Shown: one piece after another, positions 27,528 to 37,148 of the stretch | Numbering within the stretch: position 1 is the stretch's first letter | Layout: the number at the start of each line of letters is the position of its first letter | Source: Chloroflexota bacterium | GTDB taxonomy: Bacteria; Chloroflexota; Anaerolineae; Epilineales; SHYO01 | Assembly (NCBI GenBank): GCA_009692745.1 | Contig: SHYO01000008.1 | Span: 1 to 45,712 of the forward strand | Reading direction: 5' to 3' | Length of the DNA stretch: 45,712 bases | Translations under genes and position numbers: made by a program | Notes under the pieces: generated by a model | Database searches by the model: none | Told to the model about the DNA's origin: nothing | What the model saw: only the letters and a program-made list of their open reading frames with translations

Positions 27528-29273
27528 TCACCTGGGAATCACCGGCAGCACAATATGGGAAGGGTATGCGCTGTTATGCAGCACCGTCTGGTGTGCTACT
27601 TGCATGCGCGTGCCGGTGGCGATGCCCTCGCCGGTGTTCAGGTTGCGGTCGAAGCGCGGGAAATTGGAGCTGGAAATTTCCACGCGCAGCCGGTGCCCCT
27701 TTTTAAAGACGTTGCTGGTCGATGCTAACTCGATGCGGTATTCCGCCACCTCTCCCGGCTGCAGCAGATCCTCGCGCTCAAAGCCTTGGCGGTAACGGCC
27801 GCGCAGGATGCCTTCGGCCAGGTGGATAGCCTGCCCCTCGGGGTAGACATCCACCAGTTTCACGGTGAAGTCCGTATCCCGAGCGGAGGTAGCGGCATAT
27901 AGTATGGCCTGCAACGGCCCGGTAATCTCCATATCCTGCTCCAGTGCCGGACCGGTATAGACCAGCACATCGTCGCGCCGTTCCAGCGGGCGCTGGTCGA
28001 TAGGCCCTGGGCGCACCGGCTCCTCGGCAAACTTCATCCAAGTCCAGGTGGAATTATTCCCACCCACGGTCGGCACGGGATTAGCGGGATCGTAATCGAA
28101 GCGGTCCTCCGCCTCGGCGCCCGGCGCATCGCGTGTCAGCGTGCCATCGCCGAACATAGAGTTCGCCTTCCCGTGACTGTGGAGGTAATAGGGGGTGAAG
28201 ACCGTGCGAGCCAGAGGCCACTCCTGCTCGAAACGCCAGGCATTATCGCCCATCACAAAGATGCGGATGGGGGGCTCGTCCATGATGCCCGTATCGATGC
28301 CTTTAAGCCAGTAATCGAACCAGCGCAGGTCTTCATCTTTTAGATCCACATAGGCCGAGGGGCCGAAATCCAGGTCGCCCAGGCGGGAGGATTCCGGAAT
28401 ATGGTGGGTCCAGGGGACGACGTAGATCTTCTGATTCTTACGCGCCTGGGCTGAATAGCCTTTCTGCCGCATCCCGTTCCAGGCGCGGAACATAGGCTCG
28501 GTATAGGGATCGTACCACCCGGCTTGTTGGTAGACCGGCACATCGACCTGGTCCAACTTCTCTTCGGTATTGATCGCCCGCCAGTAATCGTCGTAGGTAG
28601 TATGTTCCAGCCAATCCCGGTAGAAGGGCACCGGCCGGCCAATGGCGGCTACATCCGCATCGATCAGCGGTAGATGGCGGAAGAAGCGGCTATTGCCGAA
28701 GATATGGGTGGCGCCGCGCTGCACCAGGGAGACATTGGTCGAGAAGATCACTGAGCCCATCACGGTCAAGGCCCACTGCACCGCCCCACCCGGCCGGTGG
28801 CAATCTTTGAAGTAATCCCCCATAATTACCTGGGGCGCCATCGCCGTCAGGTAAGGGCTGCGGTAGGGCGCCAATTGCCACTGAAAGATGCCACCGTAGG
28901 AGCGCCCGCTGGTGCCGATCTTGCCGTTATACCAGCCCTGGCGCGAAATCCATGCCAGGGTCTCGTGACCATCCAACCCATCATTCACGTAGGGGGCGAA
29001 AGTGCCTTCCGACTCAAAGCGTCCGCGACAGTCCTGGATCACGACAGCATATCCCCGCTTGGCCCACCACACCGCCCACTCTATATGCATCTCCAACAGG
29101 CTTTCATACGGTGTGCGCAGCAGGATGGTCGGATATTGCCCGCTCCCGCCAGGCGCCCCCTTGGGGAGAAAGACATCGGCGGATAGCTTAACCCCATCCG
29201 ACATCTTCGCCTTCAGATCATAGAGCACGCGTATCTCACGGGTTGGTTGGGAGATCATAGACATGTCGGGCAT
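27528..29273 (-). CDS. CocE/NonD family hydrolase
   Basis: KMSDGVKLSADVFLPKGAPG...QDCRGRFESEG...GTSGRSYGGIFQW...VPWTHHIPESS. Confidence 0.93.
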   Translation of the reverse strand: MPDMSMISQPTREIRVLYDLKAKMSDGVKLSADVFLPKGAPGGSGQYPTILLRTPYESLLEMHIEWAVWWAKRGYAVVIQDCRGRFESEGTFAPYVNDGLDGHETLAWISRQGWYNGKIGTSGRSYGGIFQWQLAPYRSPYLTAMAPQVIMGDYFKDCHRPGGAVQWALTVMGSVIFSTNVSLVQRGATHIFGNSRFFRHLPLIDADVAAIGRPVPFYRDWLEHTTYDDYWRAINTEEKLDQVDVPVYQQAGWYDPYTEPMFRAWNGMRQKGYSAQARKNQKIYVVPWTHHIPESSRLGDLDFGPSAYVDLKDEDLRWFDYWLKGIDTGIMDEPPIRIFVMGDNAWRFEQEWPLARTVFTPYYLHSHGKANSMFGDGTLTRDAPGAEAEDRFDYDPANPVPTVGGNNSTWTWMKFAEEPVRPGPIDQRPLERRDDVLVYTGPALEQDMEITGPLQAILYAATSARDTDFTVKLVDVYPEGQAIHLAEGILRGRYRQGFEREDLLQPGEVAEYRIELASTSNVFKKGHRLRVEISSSNFPRFDRNLNTGEGIATGTRMQVAHQTVLHNSAYPSHIVLPVIPR

Positions 29274-29305
29274 AAATGATTATCTCTTTGCGTATCTCGT
29301 GAAAG

Positions 29306-29349
29306 GCGTGCGGTTAAAAACCGCACCTACGGTTCGCAAAAGCGTGCGG
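29306..29349. repeat. Degenerate REP arm(s)
   Basis: GGCGTGCGGTTAAAAACCGCACCTACGG followed by AAAGCGTGCGG. Confidence 0.7.
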
Positions 29350-29389
29350 CTGGAAATTCACCCTGTCACCTTGTCACCCGGCCACCTTC

Positions 29390-31132
29390 TCACCCCGGTA
29401 TGACCGGCAGCAGAATATGGGATGGGAATTGGGTAGCGTGAAAGATCGTCTGATGCGCTATCTCGATACGGATGCCGGTAGCCACATCCTCCCCGGTATT
29501 CAGATTCCGGCTGAAGCGCGGGAAATTGCTGCTGCTGATATCCAGCCGCAGGCGGTGCCCCTGCTTGAAAACATAACTGGTCGGCGCCATTTCCATGCGA
29601 TACTCCGCCACCTCACCCCGTTCCAACAGCTCCATCTTCTCCCAGCCGTAGCGGTACCGTGCCCGTATTATGCCTTCTGACAGGTTCATCGAATGGCCGG
29701 TGGGGAAAACATCCATCAATTTGGCCGTAAAATCTGTATCCCGCGCCGACGAGGCGGCATACAGCACCAGGGTAATCGGTCCAGTGATTTCCAGTTCTGC
29801 TTCTAAGACCGGGCTGGTATAAACCAATATATCATCGCGCCGCTCCAGCGGCCGCTGGTCCACTGGTCCCGGGATGATCGGCTCCTCCGCTTTCTCTGAC
29901 CAGTTACCCATAGAGTTATTACCGCCGATACTGGGGATCGGTTGTTCCGGGTCATAATCGTAGCGATCCGGCGGCTCGGCGCCGGGCGGCTCGGGCGAGA
30001 GGCTGCCGTCCCCTACCAAAGAGTTGGCCCGCCCGTGGCTATGCAGGTAATATGGGGTAAACTCCGTGCGGGCCAGGGGCCATTCCTGTTCGAAACGCCA
30101 TTGGTTGCGCCCCATGACAAACAGACGGATGGGCGGCTCTGCCATCATGCCGTTGTCCACCCCCTTCAGCCAGTAATCAAACCAGCGCAGATCCTCCTCC
30201 CAGATACTGATCAGGGCGGCAGGGCCAAAATCCAAATCGGCTAGCTTGCTGCTCTCCGGCATGCCATGCGTCCACGGGCCGATATAGACCTTCTGGCTGC
30301 GGCGCGCCAACGCCGTAGCCCCCTGCTCTGTGACGCCGGCCCAGCTACGCATGGTGGAGGCTACGTAGGGGTCGAACCAACCGGCCTGGGTGTAGATCGG
30401 GACATCGATCTCGCCATATTTGTCGGCGTTGGTAATCGGTTCCCAATAATCATCGTTGGTAGGGTGGGCCAACCAATCGCGGTAAAAAGGAATCACCCGC
30501 CCGATAGCCTCCACGTCCACATCGATCAAAGGCAGGCGGCGAAAGAAGCGCGAGTTATTATATAGATCGGCGCTGCCATCCCGCCCCATCGCTTGATTTG
30601 TTGAAAAGACAATGGCGGCTGACATGGAAAGAGCCTGCTGGAATGCGCCCCCCATATAGTGGTAGTCGGCAAAATATTCCACCGGAGGGACATGCGGTGA
30701 CATGGCGGTGAGGTGTGGACTGCGCAGCGGCGCCAACTGCCATTGCGTTAGTCCCCCATAAGAGCGGCCGCTGGTGCCGATTTTACCACTGCACCAGGGC
30801 TGCCGCACGATCCACTCTAACGTATCATATCCATCTGCCCCTTCCTGGTGGTAAGCATAGAAAGTGCCCTCGGATTCGAACCTGCCGCGGCAATCCTGAG
30901 AAACGTAGGCGTAACCCCGTTTCGCGAACCAGATACCCCACTTGATCCAGCGCTCGTGGTTGTTCTCATATGGGGTACGGTGCAGAATTACCGGGAAGGA
31001 TCCCCGGCTGCGCGGTAGAAAAACATCGGCCGAGAGTTTAACCCCATCGCGCATGGGTACCTTCAGGTCATACAGAAAGCGGACCTCATGGACCGGCTGC
31101 GAGGTATTCATCTCTGTTTGCTCCTGTGCCAT
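29390..31132 (-). CDS. CocE/NonD family hydrolase, close paralogue of 27528-29273
   Basis: VPMRDGVKLSADVFLPRSRG...QDCRGRFESEGTFYAY...GTSGRSYGGLTQWQLAP; N-terminal extension to 31174 is translated REP. Confidence 0.93.
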   Translation of the reverse strand: MAQEQTEMNTSQPVHEVRFLYDLKVPMRDGVKLSADVFLPRSRGSFPVILHRTPYENNHERWIKWGIWFAKRGYAYVSQDCRGRFESEGTFYAYHQEGADGYDTLEWIVRQPWCSGKIGTSGRSYGGLTQWQLAPLRSPHLTAMSPHVPPVEYFADYHYMGGAFQQALSMSAAIVFSTNQAMGRDGSADLYNNSRFFRRLPLIDVDVEAIGRVIPFYRDWLAHPTNDDYWEPITNADKYGEIDVPIYTQAGWFDPYVASTMRSWAGVTEQGATALARRSQKVYIGPWTHGMPESSKLADLDFGPAALISIWEEDLRWFDYWLKGVDNGMMAEPPIRLFVMGRNQWRFEQEWPLARTEFTPYYLHSHGRANSLVGDGSLSPEPPGAEPPDRYDYDPEQPIPSIGGNNSMGNWSEKAEEPIIPGPVDQRPLERRDDILVYTSPVLEAELEITGPITLVLYAASSARDTDFTAKLMDVFPTGHSMNLSEGIIRARYRYGWEKMELLERGEVAEYRMEMAPTSYVFKQGHRLRLDISSSNFPRFSRNLNTGEDVATGIRIEIAHQTIFHATQFPSHILLPVIPG

Positions 31133-31151
31133 ACCGCCGTTCACATTTCCC

Positions 31152-31219
31152 GTAGGTGCGGTTTTCAACCGCACATTTTTGTCCCACGAGCAAGACGTGC
31201 GGTTACAAACCGCACCTAC
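31152..31219. repeat. REP/BIME-like palindrome
   Basis: GTAGGTGCGGTTTTCAACCGCACA...GACGTGCGGTTACAAACCGCACCTAC. Confidence 0.9.
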
Positions 31220-31279
31220 GGAAGGTTTAAATCCGGATTTCTTTACCGTAATTCTGAACAGTTTACCGGCTGAGATTAC

Positions 31280-32209
31280 TCAGCATGAAGATGTCTTGTT
31301 ATAGCCAGCAAGCACCCGCTTCGGCAGCTTGCACACCATGGTATAGGCCGGGTCAAAGATATTGCCCAGGTCATATTCCACCGTCTGCCCCAGTAAGGTA
31401 CTGGCCGCCACATAATCCATACCGTAATCTGCCTGCAACCAGCGCAACATTTCCGTGGTCGCATGTTGCACCGCCTGGTCCAGCGGGCGGGCATTGCCGA
31501 CGGTAAAGATATACTCCCCGTTTTCACCCCGCGGCCAGGTGATCTTTTTGTTCTTGATGACCCGCACAGTGAACTGCACATCGAAGGAAATCTCGATGCC
31601 GGTACCTACAATCTCCCCATCGCCCTGGACTGCATGACCATCTCCCACATGCACCAGAGCCCCTGGCACGGCGACCGGGAAATAGACGGTAACGCCGGAT
31701 ACGAACCCCCGGTAGTCCATATTCCCGCCCCACTCGCCGGAGGTGCCGGTGTTGATTGCCTGCCCCAGTACCGGCGCCACCCCGAAGCAACCCAGCATGG
31801 GCGCCAGGGGGAGCGTTAATTCGCCAAGGGAGGTTTTCGGCGATATCAAAGTCCCCGTATTTCGCGCCCGGTCGATGCGCCACTCCGCCAGCTCGTTCTC
31901 CGGCAAGCTGCGCACAAACTCCGGGTCCACCACGTTCGCGGCAATCACGGTGCCGGACCAGCCTATATCCCTGTTCGGGGCCAGGTGGTCAAGGTGCAGC
32001 GCCAGGGTATCCCCCGGCTCTGCGCCCTCCACGTAGAAAGGTCCGGTCTGGGGATTGCCCCGTGGCGTAACCACCTGATTAGTGGCATCCTTGCCGCGCG
32101 CATCGACGGTGGTAGTAATCACCGTATCGCCATCGGCGATGTGCAGCACCGGTTCGTGGGAACCAATCGTGGTATGATAGTGGGTCGGTGTAAAACGGTG
32201 GGTTGCCAT
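31280..32209 (-). CDS. Acetamidase/formamidase family protein
   Basis: GPFYVEGAEPGDTLALHLDHL...LAPMLGCFGVAP...GEWGGNMDYRGFVSGVTVYFPVAVPGALVHVGDGHAVQGDGEI. Confidence 0.93.
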   Translation of the reverse strand: MATHRFTPTHYHTTIGSHEPVLHIADGDTVITTTVDARGKDATNQVVTPRGNPQTGPFYVEGAEPGDTLALHLDHLAPNRDIGWSGTVIAANVVDPEFVRSLPENELAEWRIDRARNTGTLISPKTSLGELTLPLAPMLGCFGVAPVLGQAINTGTSGEWGGNMDYRGFVSGVTVYFPVAVPGALVHVGDGHAVQGDGEIVGTGIEISFDVQFTVRVIKNKKITWPRGENGEYIFTVGNARPLDQAVQHATTEMLRWLQADYGMDYVAASTLLGQTVEYDLGNIFDPAYTMVCKLPKRVLAGYNKTSSC

Positions 32210-32304
32210 TTTTGTCTCCTTAACGGACAATTTGATGAGGTTTAAAAATTAATTCGGATACCATTGAAAGTGCTCTGCCCACCAGCAACGTTTCTTTTAT
32301 TGCA

Positions 32305-32373
32305 AATACTACATCTTGAAAGATGTAGTGTGAAGCGCACGTGCTTGCAAACTATATCTTTTAAGATGTAGTG
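32305..32373. repeat. Pair of ACTACATCTT-NN-AAGATGTAGT palindromes with TTGCAA boundaries
   Basis: ACTACATCTTGAAAGATGTAGT at 32308-32329 and ACTATATCTTTTAAGATGTAGT at 32351-32372. Confidence 0.8.
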
Positions 32374-32463
32374 CCACAATTAAACTCAACTTTATCTGCG
32401 GCAAAAATACGGTTCGTACTTAATTTCTTAATTTTCATCAAAATTGCCCAACATAAAACAGAA

Positions 32464-34278
32464 TTATCTCGCTATGATAGGCAGAATCACCTGCGAAGGA
32501 TAATCCGGCGTGTGGTAAATAGCCTGATGCGCCAATTCAAAACGCCGTTCCATTCCCAACGCCCCACCGGTATTGGGATTCACATCAAAACGCGGGAAAT
32601 TGCTGCTGCTAATATCTATCCGGATACGATGCCCGGCTTTGAAGATATTAGAGGTGGGGTAAAGCTCAAAGGTCAATGCATAGATTTTGCCGGGTTCTAA
32701 AAGCTCCGGCTTTTCCCAGCTATTCCGATAGCGGGCGCGTAGAATCGAGTCGGTTAGATTGGCGGCATAGCCATCGGGATAATTCCCGCTGGGAGGATAA
32801 ACATCGATGAGCTTGGCGGTAAAGTCGGTGTCAAGCGCGGAAGATGCCGCGTACAATTTCACCTGGATCGGGCCGGTAACTTCCATGTCTGCCTGGAGGG
32901 GTTCCGTTTGAAAGGTAAGCACATCGCTGCGCGCGTTCAAGGGCAATGTATCGTGGCAGCCATAGAAATCCAGCCGCCCCCGTTGGTCATAGCCACCCGC
33001 ATCCATGATCGGCATTGCCGCCGAGATGCCCCCGCCGATAGTGGGAACAGGATCACGCGGATCGAAGGTATAGCGGCTGGGCTCTGCCTGCTGCGGTTTT
33101 TCGATAGTCAGCGCGCCATCAGCGTGAAAATAATACGGGGTGAACTGCGTACCGGGGAGCGGATAATCCTGTTCATCGCGCCAGGCCCCGCCGTGGTTCA
33201 GCCCACCCAGATAGTAAGGCTTCCCATCACCGCTACCCATCACGAAGATCTTGACCGGCTCCCAGCGCGCCACCTGATTGGGCAGCCCTTTCAGGAAATG
33301 ATCGAACCAGGCACGCCGTAGATCGTTATAATTGATGGCCGAATGAGTCCCCATAAACAGATCTCCGGCTGCCGCCACCTCCCAACCGCCGTGAGTCCAG
33401 GGTCCCATCAACAGCACCTGGCGCGACTTTTTCATCTTACTCAAAGCCGTAAAGTTGGCGCAGGTCGCCCGCGCGTAGGAGTCGTACCATCCCCCCAGGT
33501 ATAACGTAGGGACATCGGCGTGTTCTTCGTAATACTCGGAAATGGCATAACCGCGCTGTCGCCAGTAGTCGTCATACTCTCCGTGGGTCAGGATATCCAA
33601 CACCCACTGCTCATAAGATGGTACCAGCCGTAAGGACGACGCGCCTGCCTTCAACGGTGTGCGCGTTAGCCATTGCCCTACATTTTCAAAGTCCTTCATC
33701 AAGGCGGCCTTAATCGTGTCATCTGCCAGGGCCTCCTTGCTGGTGGTAGCCATTCTGAAGGCATAGATCATAAAGCGCAATTCCATAGCGCCGTTCTGGC
33801 GCATGGAACAGTGGTAATAATTGGAAGCCCCTACCCCCACAATCATCGTATTGAGGTGGGGTGGATTGAGGGTTGCCAGGGCGGATTGGTCACTACCGGA
33901 ATACGAAGACCCCATAGTGCCCACCTGACCATCACTCCAGGATTGCGCCGCCAGCCACTCTACCGTATCAAAGCCATCCGGCGCCTCTTTAGCGAAGGCA
34001 TACCACTCCCCCTCGCTGACAAAGCGGCCGCGTACGTCTTGAACAGCGCAGACATATCCCCGGCTGGCAAAATAGTTGCCGTTCACCACATTGCGCAAAG
34101 TAGCCTTATCATAAGGGGTGCGTTCCAGAATCGCAGGGAATTTCCCCGCAACAACCTGTCCATTCAGCGCCGGCAGATAGATATCCGTCGCCAGCCTGAC
34201 GCCGTCTCGCATCAGTACCATCACATTCGAGCGGCAGATGACCTCGTACTTCTGTTCTCCCTGGTATGCTTCCGGCAT
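32464..34278 (-). CDS. CocE/NonD family hydrolase
   Basis: VMVLMRDGVRLATDIYLPALNG...QDVRGRFVSEGEW...GSSYSG...GPWTHGG; start taken at MPEAYQGEQ. Confidence 0.93.
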   Translation of the reverse strand: MPEAYQGEQKYEVICRSNVMVLMRDGVRLATDIYLPALNGQVVAGKFPAILERTPYDKATLRNVVNGNYFASRGYVCAVQDVRGRFVSEGEWYAFAKEAPDGFDTVEWLAAQSWSDGQVGTMGSSYSGSDQSALATLNPPHLNTMIVGVGASNYYHCSMRQNGAMELRFMIYAFRMATTSKEALADDTIKAALMKDFENVGQWLTRTPLKAGASSLRLVPSYEQWVLDILTHGEYDDYWRQRGYAISEYYEEHADVPTLYLGGWYDSYARATCANFTALSKMKKSRQVLLMGPWTHGGWEVAAAGDLFMGTHSAINYNDLRRAWFDHFLKGLPNQVARWEPVKIFVMGSGDGKPYYLGGLNHGGAWRDEQDYPLPGTQFTPYYFHADGALTIEKPQQAEPSRYTFDPRDPVPTIGGGISAAMPIMDAGGYDQRGRLDFYGCHDTLPLNARSDVLTFQTEPLQADMEVTGPIQVKLYAASSALDTDFTAKLIDVYPPSGNYPDGYAANLTDSILRARYRNSWEKPELLEPGKIYALTFELYPTSNIFKAGHRIRIDISSSNFPRFDVNPNTGGALGMERRFELAHQAIYHTPDYPSQVILPIIAR

Positions 34279-34352
34279 GAATGATCTCCCCATGATTGGA
34301 TACAACGGCTATGAAAATTCCGTACGATTCGTTGAACAACTGGAGCAGATTT

Positions 34353-34379
34353 GTAGGTGCGGTATGATACCGCACCTAC
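34353..34379. repeat. Minimal REP hairpin
   Basis: GTAGGTGCGGTATGATACCGCACCTAC, a single perfect hairpin apart from the central loop. Confidence 0.88.
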
Positions 34380-34383
34380 GGGA

Positions 34384-36132
34384 CTACTGTGCCCGCAAGC
34401 GGCTGGTTTCAGCTTCATCAACGGTCCATGTCGAGGGTACTCGACCGGCTGTATCAATGACCACTCCATATATTTCTCGTGCCCGTGCGACGCTGACCTT
34501 GCCCTGGCGCGCATCCCGTAAGACCCGTTCTGTGTCCCGTTCCAGGGGCGGGCCATACCCGCCGCCGCCGCAGGTGCGATAGCTGACCACATCACCAGGT
34601 TCCAGCTCAAGGGTGACCTTCGAGCCCAGCAGCCGTGCCGCCTTATCGGGATTCAGGATATATTCAGCCCGCTGGCCGGGCAAACCGCCGAAAAGACCCC
34701 AGGGCCCCCACCGGTCGCGGTCTGCCAGGATGGTAAAAGTTACTTCATGGTCTACGAAAAGATAATCACGTCGCAGGCCGAGGCCACCGCGATATTTGCC
34801 CGCCCCCTCCGAGTTCTCCACCAGCTCATAACGGGTGATGCGCACGGGGTAGTTGATCTCCGTCTCCTCTACCGGCGCGTTCTCGGTATTCTGGCCATGG
34901 GTCTGCACGGCGTCCGGGCCATCGCTCTGGCTGCGCCCCCCATAGCCTCCGGCCATTGTCTCCAGGAAACAGTAATATTCCCCTGTGCGCGGATCAATAC
35001 CGCCGAAACCCGCGTGGCACATCATCGCTTTGGTCCCGGCCGGGACCTTATCCGGGATCGCCGGAGCCAGGGCTTTGAAAAACACATCGGTTAGCCGCGT
35101 TTGGGTCTCCCAACCGCCGACCACCGGGGCCGGAGCAGTACAATTCACCACGCTGCCCAACGGCGCCACCACCCGCACCAACCGGTAAAACCCTGCATTG
35201 GCCGGAATATCCGGATCGATCAGGCATTTCAGGGCATAGGCGCAGGCGGAGAAGGTCTGGGCAAAGGTGGAATTCACAGGCGCTTTCCGCTGCGGATCGC
35301 AGCCCGTCAGGTCAAAAAGCACCCCCTCTGCATCTATGACTACTTTTGCCGCCAGGTGTACCGGCTGTTCGGTAAAGCCATCGTTATCCACCACCCCTTC
35401 GGTCGCGAACGCCCCCCGCGGTAACATAGCCAACTCCGCCCGGGTGCGGCGCTCGGTGTAAGCGATCAGCTCATCGATGTAGAACGTCACCGTCTCAGGC
35501 CCAAAGCGGCCCATCAGCTCCGCGATGCGGCGGATGCCGGTATTATTAGCAGCCACCTGGGCCCGAAAATCACCGGCAGTTTCATGTTTCGACCGGATTT
35601 GCGCCAGTACCAAGCGGAACACATCCGCCACCATCTCTCCGCCGCGCACCAGCTTGACCGGCGGGATAATCACCCCCTCCTGATACACCTCTCGGAAAGC
35701 CCCGACACTGGCCGGCGCCCCGCCCCCCACGTCCACGTGATGGGCCAGATTAGCCACGTATCCCACCAACTGGCCATCCGCCGCTCCAGCAGGGTAAAAT
35801 ACTGGGGAGATGAAGGTGATGTCATTCAGATGTACGCCGCCTTGATAGGGGTCGTTTGTGAGCAGTACATCTCCTGGTCCCAGATTGTCAGGGCCATAGG
35901 CCCGCACCACCCGCGGCACCAGCTCCACCATCGAGCCCAGATGCACCGCCTGGGTAAAGGCCTGGGCTACCGCTTGCAGATTCCGGTCAAAGAATGCGCA
36001 GGAAAAATCTGCTCTGGTCTTAATATTCGTGGAGTAGGCGCTGCGCCGCAGCGCGATCGCCATCTCCTCGGTCGCCTCAAGCAAGGCATTGCGGATGACC
36101 TCAAACTTTACCGGGTCGAGTTTTTCTGCCAT
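34384..36132 (-). CDS. hyuB: Hydantoinase B/oxoprolinase family protein
   Basis: DPVKFEVIRNALLEATEEMAIALRRSAYSTNIKTRADFSCAFFD...LTNDPYQGGVHLNDITFISPVF...HVDVGGGAPAS. Confidence 0.94.
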   Translation of the reverse strand: MAEKLDPVKFEVIRNALLEATEEMAIALRRSAYSTNIKTRADFSCAFFDRNLQAVAQAFTQAVHLGSMVELVPRVVRAYGPDNLGPGDVLLTNDPYQGGVHLNDITFISPVFYPAGAADGQLVGYVANLAHHVDVGGGAPASVGAFREVYQEGVIIPPVKLVRGGEMVADVFRLVLAQIRSKHETAGDFRAQVAANNTGIRRIAELMGRFGPETVTFYIDELIAYTERRTRAELAMLPRGAFATEGVVDNDGFTEQPVHLAAKVVIDAEGVLFDLTGCDPQRKAPVNSTFAQTFSACAYALKCLIDPDIPANAGFYRLVRVVAPLGSVVNCTAPAPVVGGWETQTRLTDVFFKALAPAIPDKVPAGTKAMMCHAGFGGIDPRTGEYYCFLETMAGGYGGRSQSDGPDAVQTHGQNTENAPVEETEINYPVRITRYELVENSEGAGKYRGGLGLRRDYLFVDHEVTFTILADRDRWGPWGLFGGLPGQRAEYILNPDKAARLLGSKVTLELEPGDVVSYRTCGGGGYGPPLERDTERVLRDARQGKVSVARAREIYGVVIDTAGRVPSTWTVDEAETSRLRAQ

Positions 36133-36141
36133 AGCAGTTTA

Positions 36142-37005
36142 TCAGGCCTTCGGCAGCGGGCTGGTGGGTGGTTTAGTGTGGTGGTCAACCCGGGGGGGCG
36201 CCGGCCGCTGCTGGAAGAACTCCGAGAACTCTACCAACCGGGTGACAGCCTCCTCAAAGATACGCTTCCCCTTTTCGGCCGTTGCCAACGTCGGCTGACC
36301 CATTACCCCCTCCGGGGTATAGGTGCTGGTCCACTCCACAATCGCTACCGGACCACCACCGAAAGCATCGACATACTGGAAGCCCTTCGCACCCTGGCTG
36401 TTATACCAGGCAAAATGGTCCGCCGCCTTATCCATCTGCACTTTTTCTCCGTTGAGGTGCAGATACATCGAGGTTTCAACCTCGCAGGCGTGGGCAATGC
36501 CGCCAGGATAGGCTGATTCACGGAAGCTGGCCACGAAGCCTGGATCCTTACGCAGCAAATTCCACCACATAAAGGAAGCCACCAGGGTATCGGTTTCCAG
36601 AATCGTTTTCCGGGCAACGAATTCCAGCAGATGCTCATGAGAGCCATGCCCGTCTACAATCACGATACGCTTAAACCCGTGGTAGGCGAAACTCTTACAG
36701 ACATCGGTGCAATATTCCACGAAATGATCGTATGCCACATGGATCGTACCCGGGAAATCCATGGCATGGATGTTAAAGCCATAAGGAATATTCGGCGCTA
36801 CCAAAATCTTCGCGGGGGCGCGGCGGCCGGCCTCCAGGCACACGCTCGTAGCCAGGAAATTATCTACGTCCAGCGGCAGATGATGGCCGTGCTGCTCCGT
36901 CGAGCCGACAGGCAACAGAATCACCTTCTCCATCGCTACGGCCTCATTTACCTCCGGCCAGGTCAAATCGGCAAAAAGATACTTCTCGGCAACAGATTGA
37001 GACAT
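36142..37005 (-). CDS. Creatininase family protein
   Basis: LTWPEVNEAVAMEKVILLPVGSTEQHGHHLPLDVDNFLA...IVDGHGSHEHLLEF...YPGGIAHACEVETSMYLHL; start chosen at MSQSVAEKY. Confidence 0.92.
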   Translation of the reverse strand: MSQSVAEKYLFADLTWPEVNEAVAMEKVILLPVGSTEQHGHHLPLDVDNFLATSVCLEAGRRAPAKILVAPNIPYGFNIHAMDFPGTIHVAYDHFVEYCTDVCKSFAYHGFKRIVIVDGHGSHEHLLEFVARKTILETDTLVASFMWWNLLRKDPGFVASFRESAYPGGIAHACEVETSMYLHLNGEKVQMDKAADHFAWYNSQGAKGFQYVDAFGGGPVAIVEWTSTYTPEGVMGQPTLATAEKGKRIFEEAVTRLVEFSEFFQQRPAPPRVDHHTKPPTSPLPKA

Positions 37006-37148
37006 AGAGTAGTTTTCCTCTTTCGTTGGGCATTCACCTGGCACAGAAATAATCCGCCCGGAGAGCGGATATAACATCCATACAGACCTCTGGAGATGGG
37101 CTTTCCCGATGGGAAAAGCAACCAACGGGTAGCGCCAATCGATCTTGC

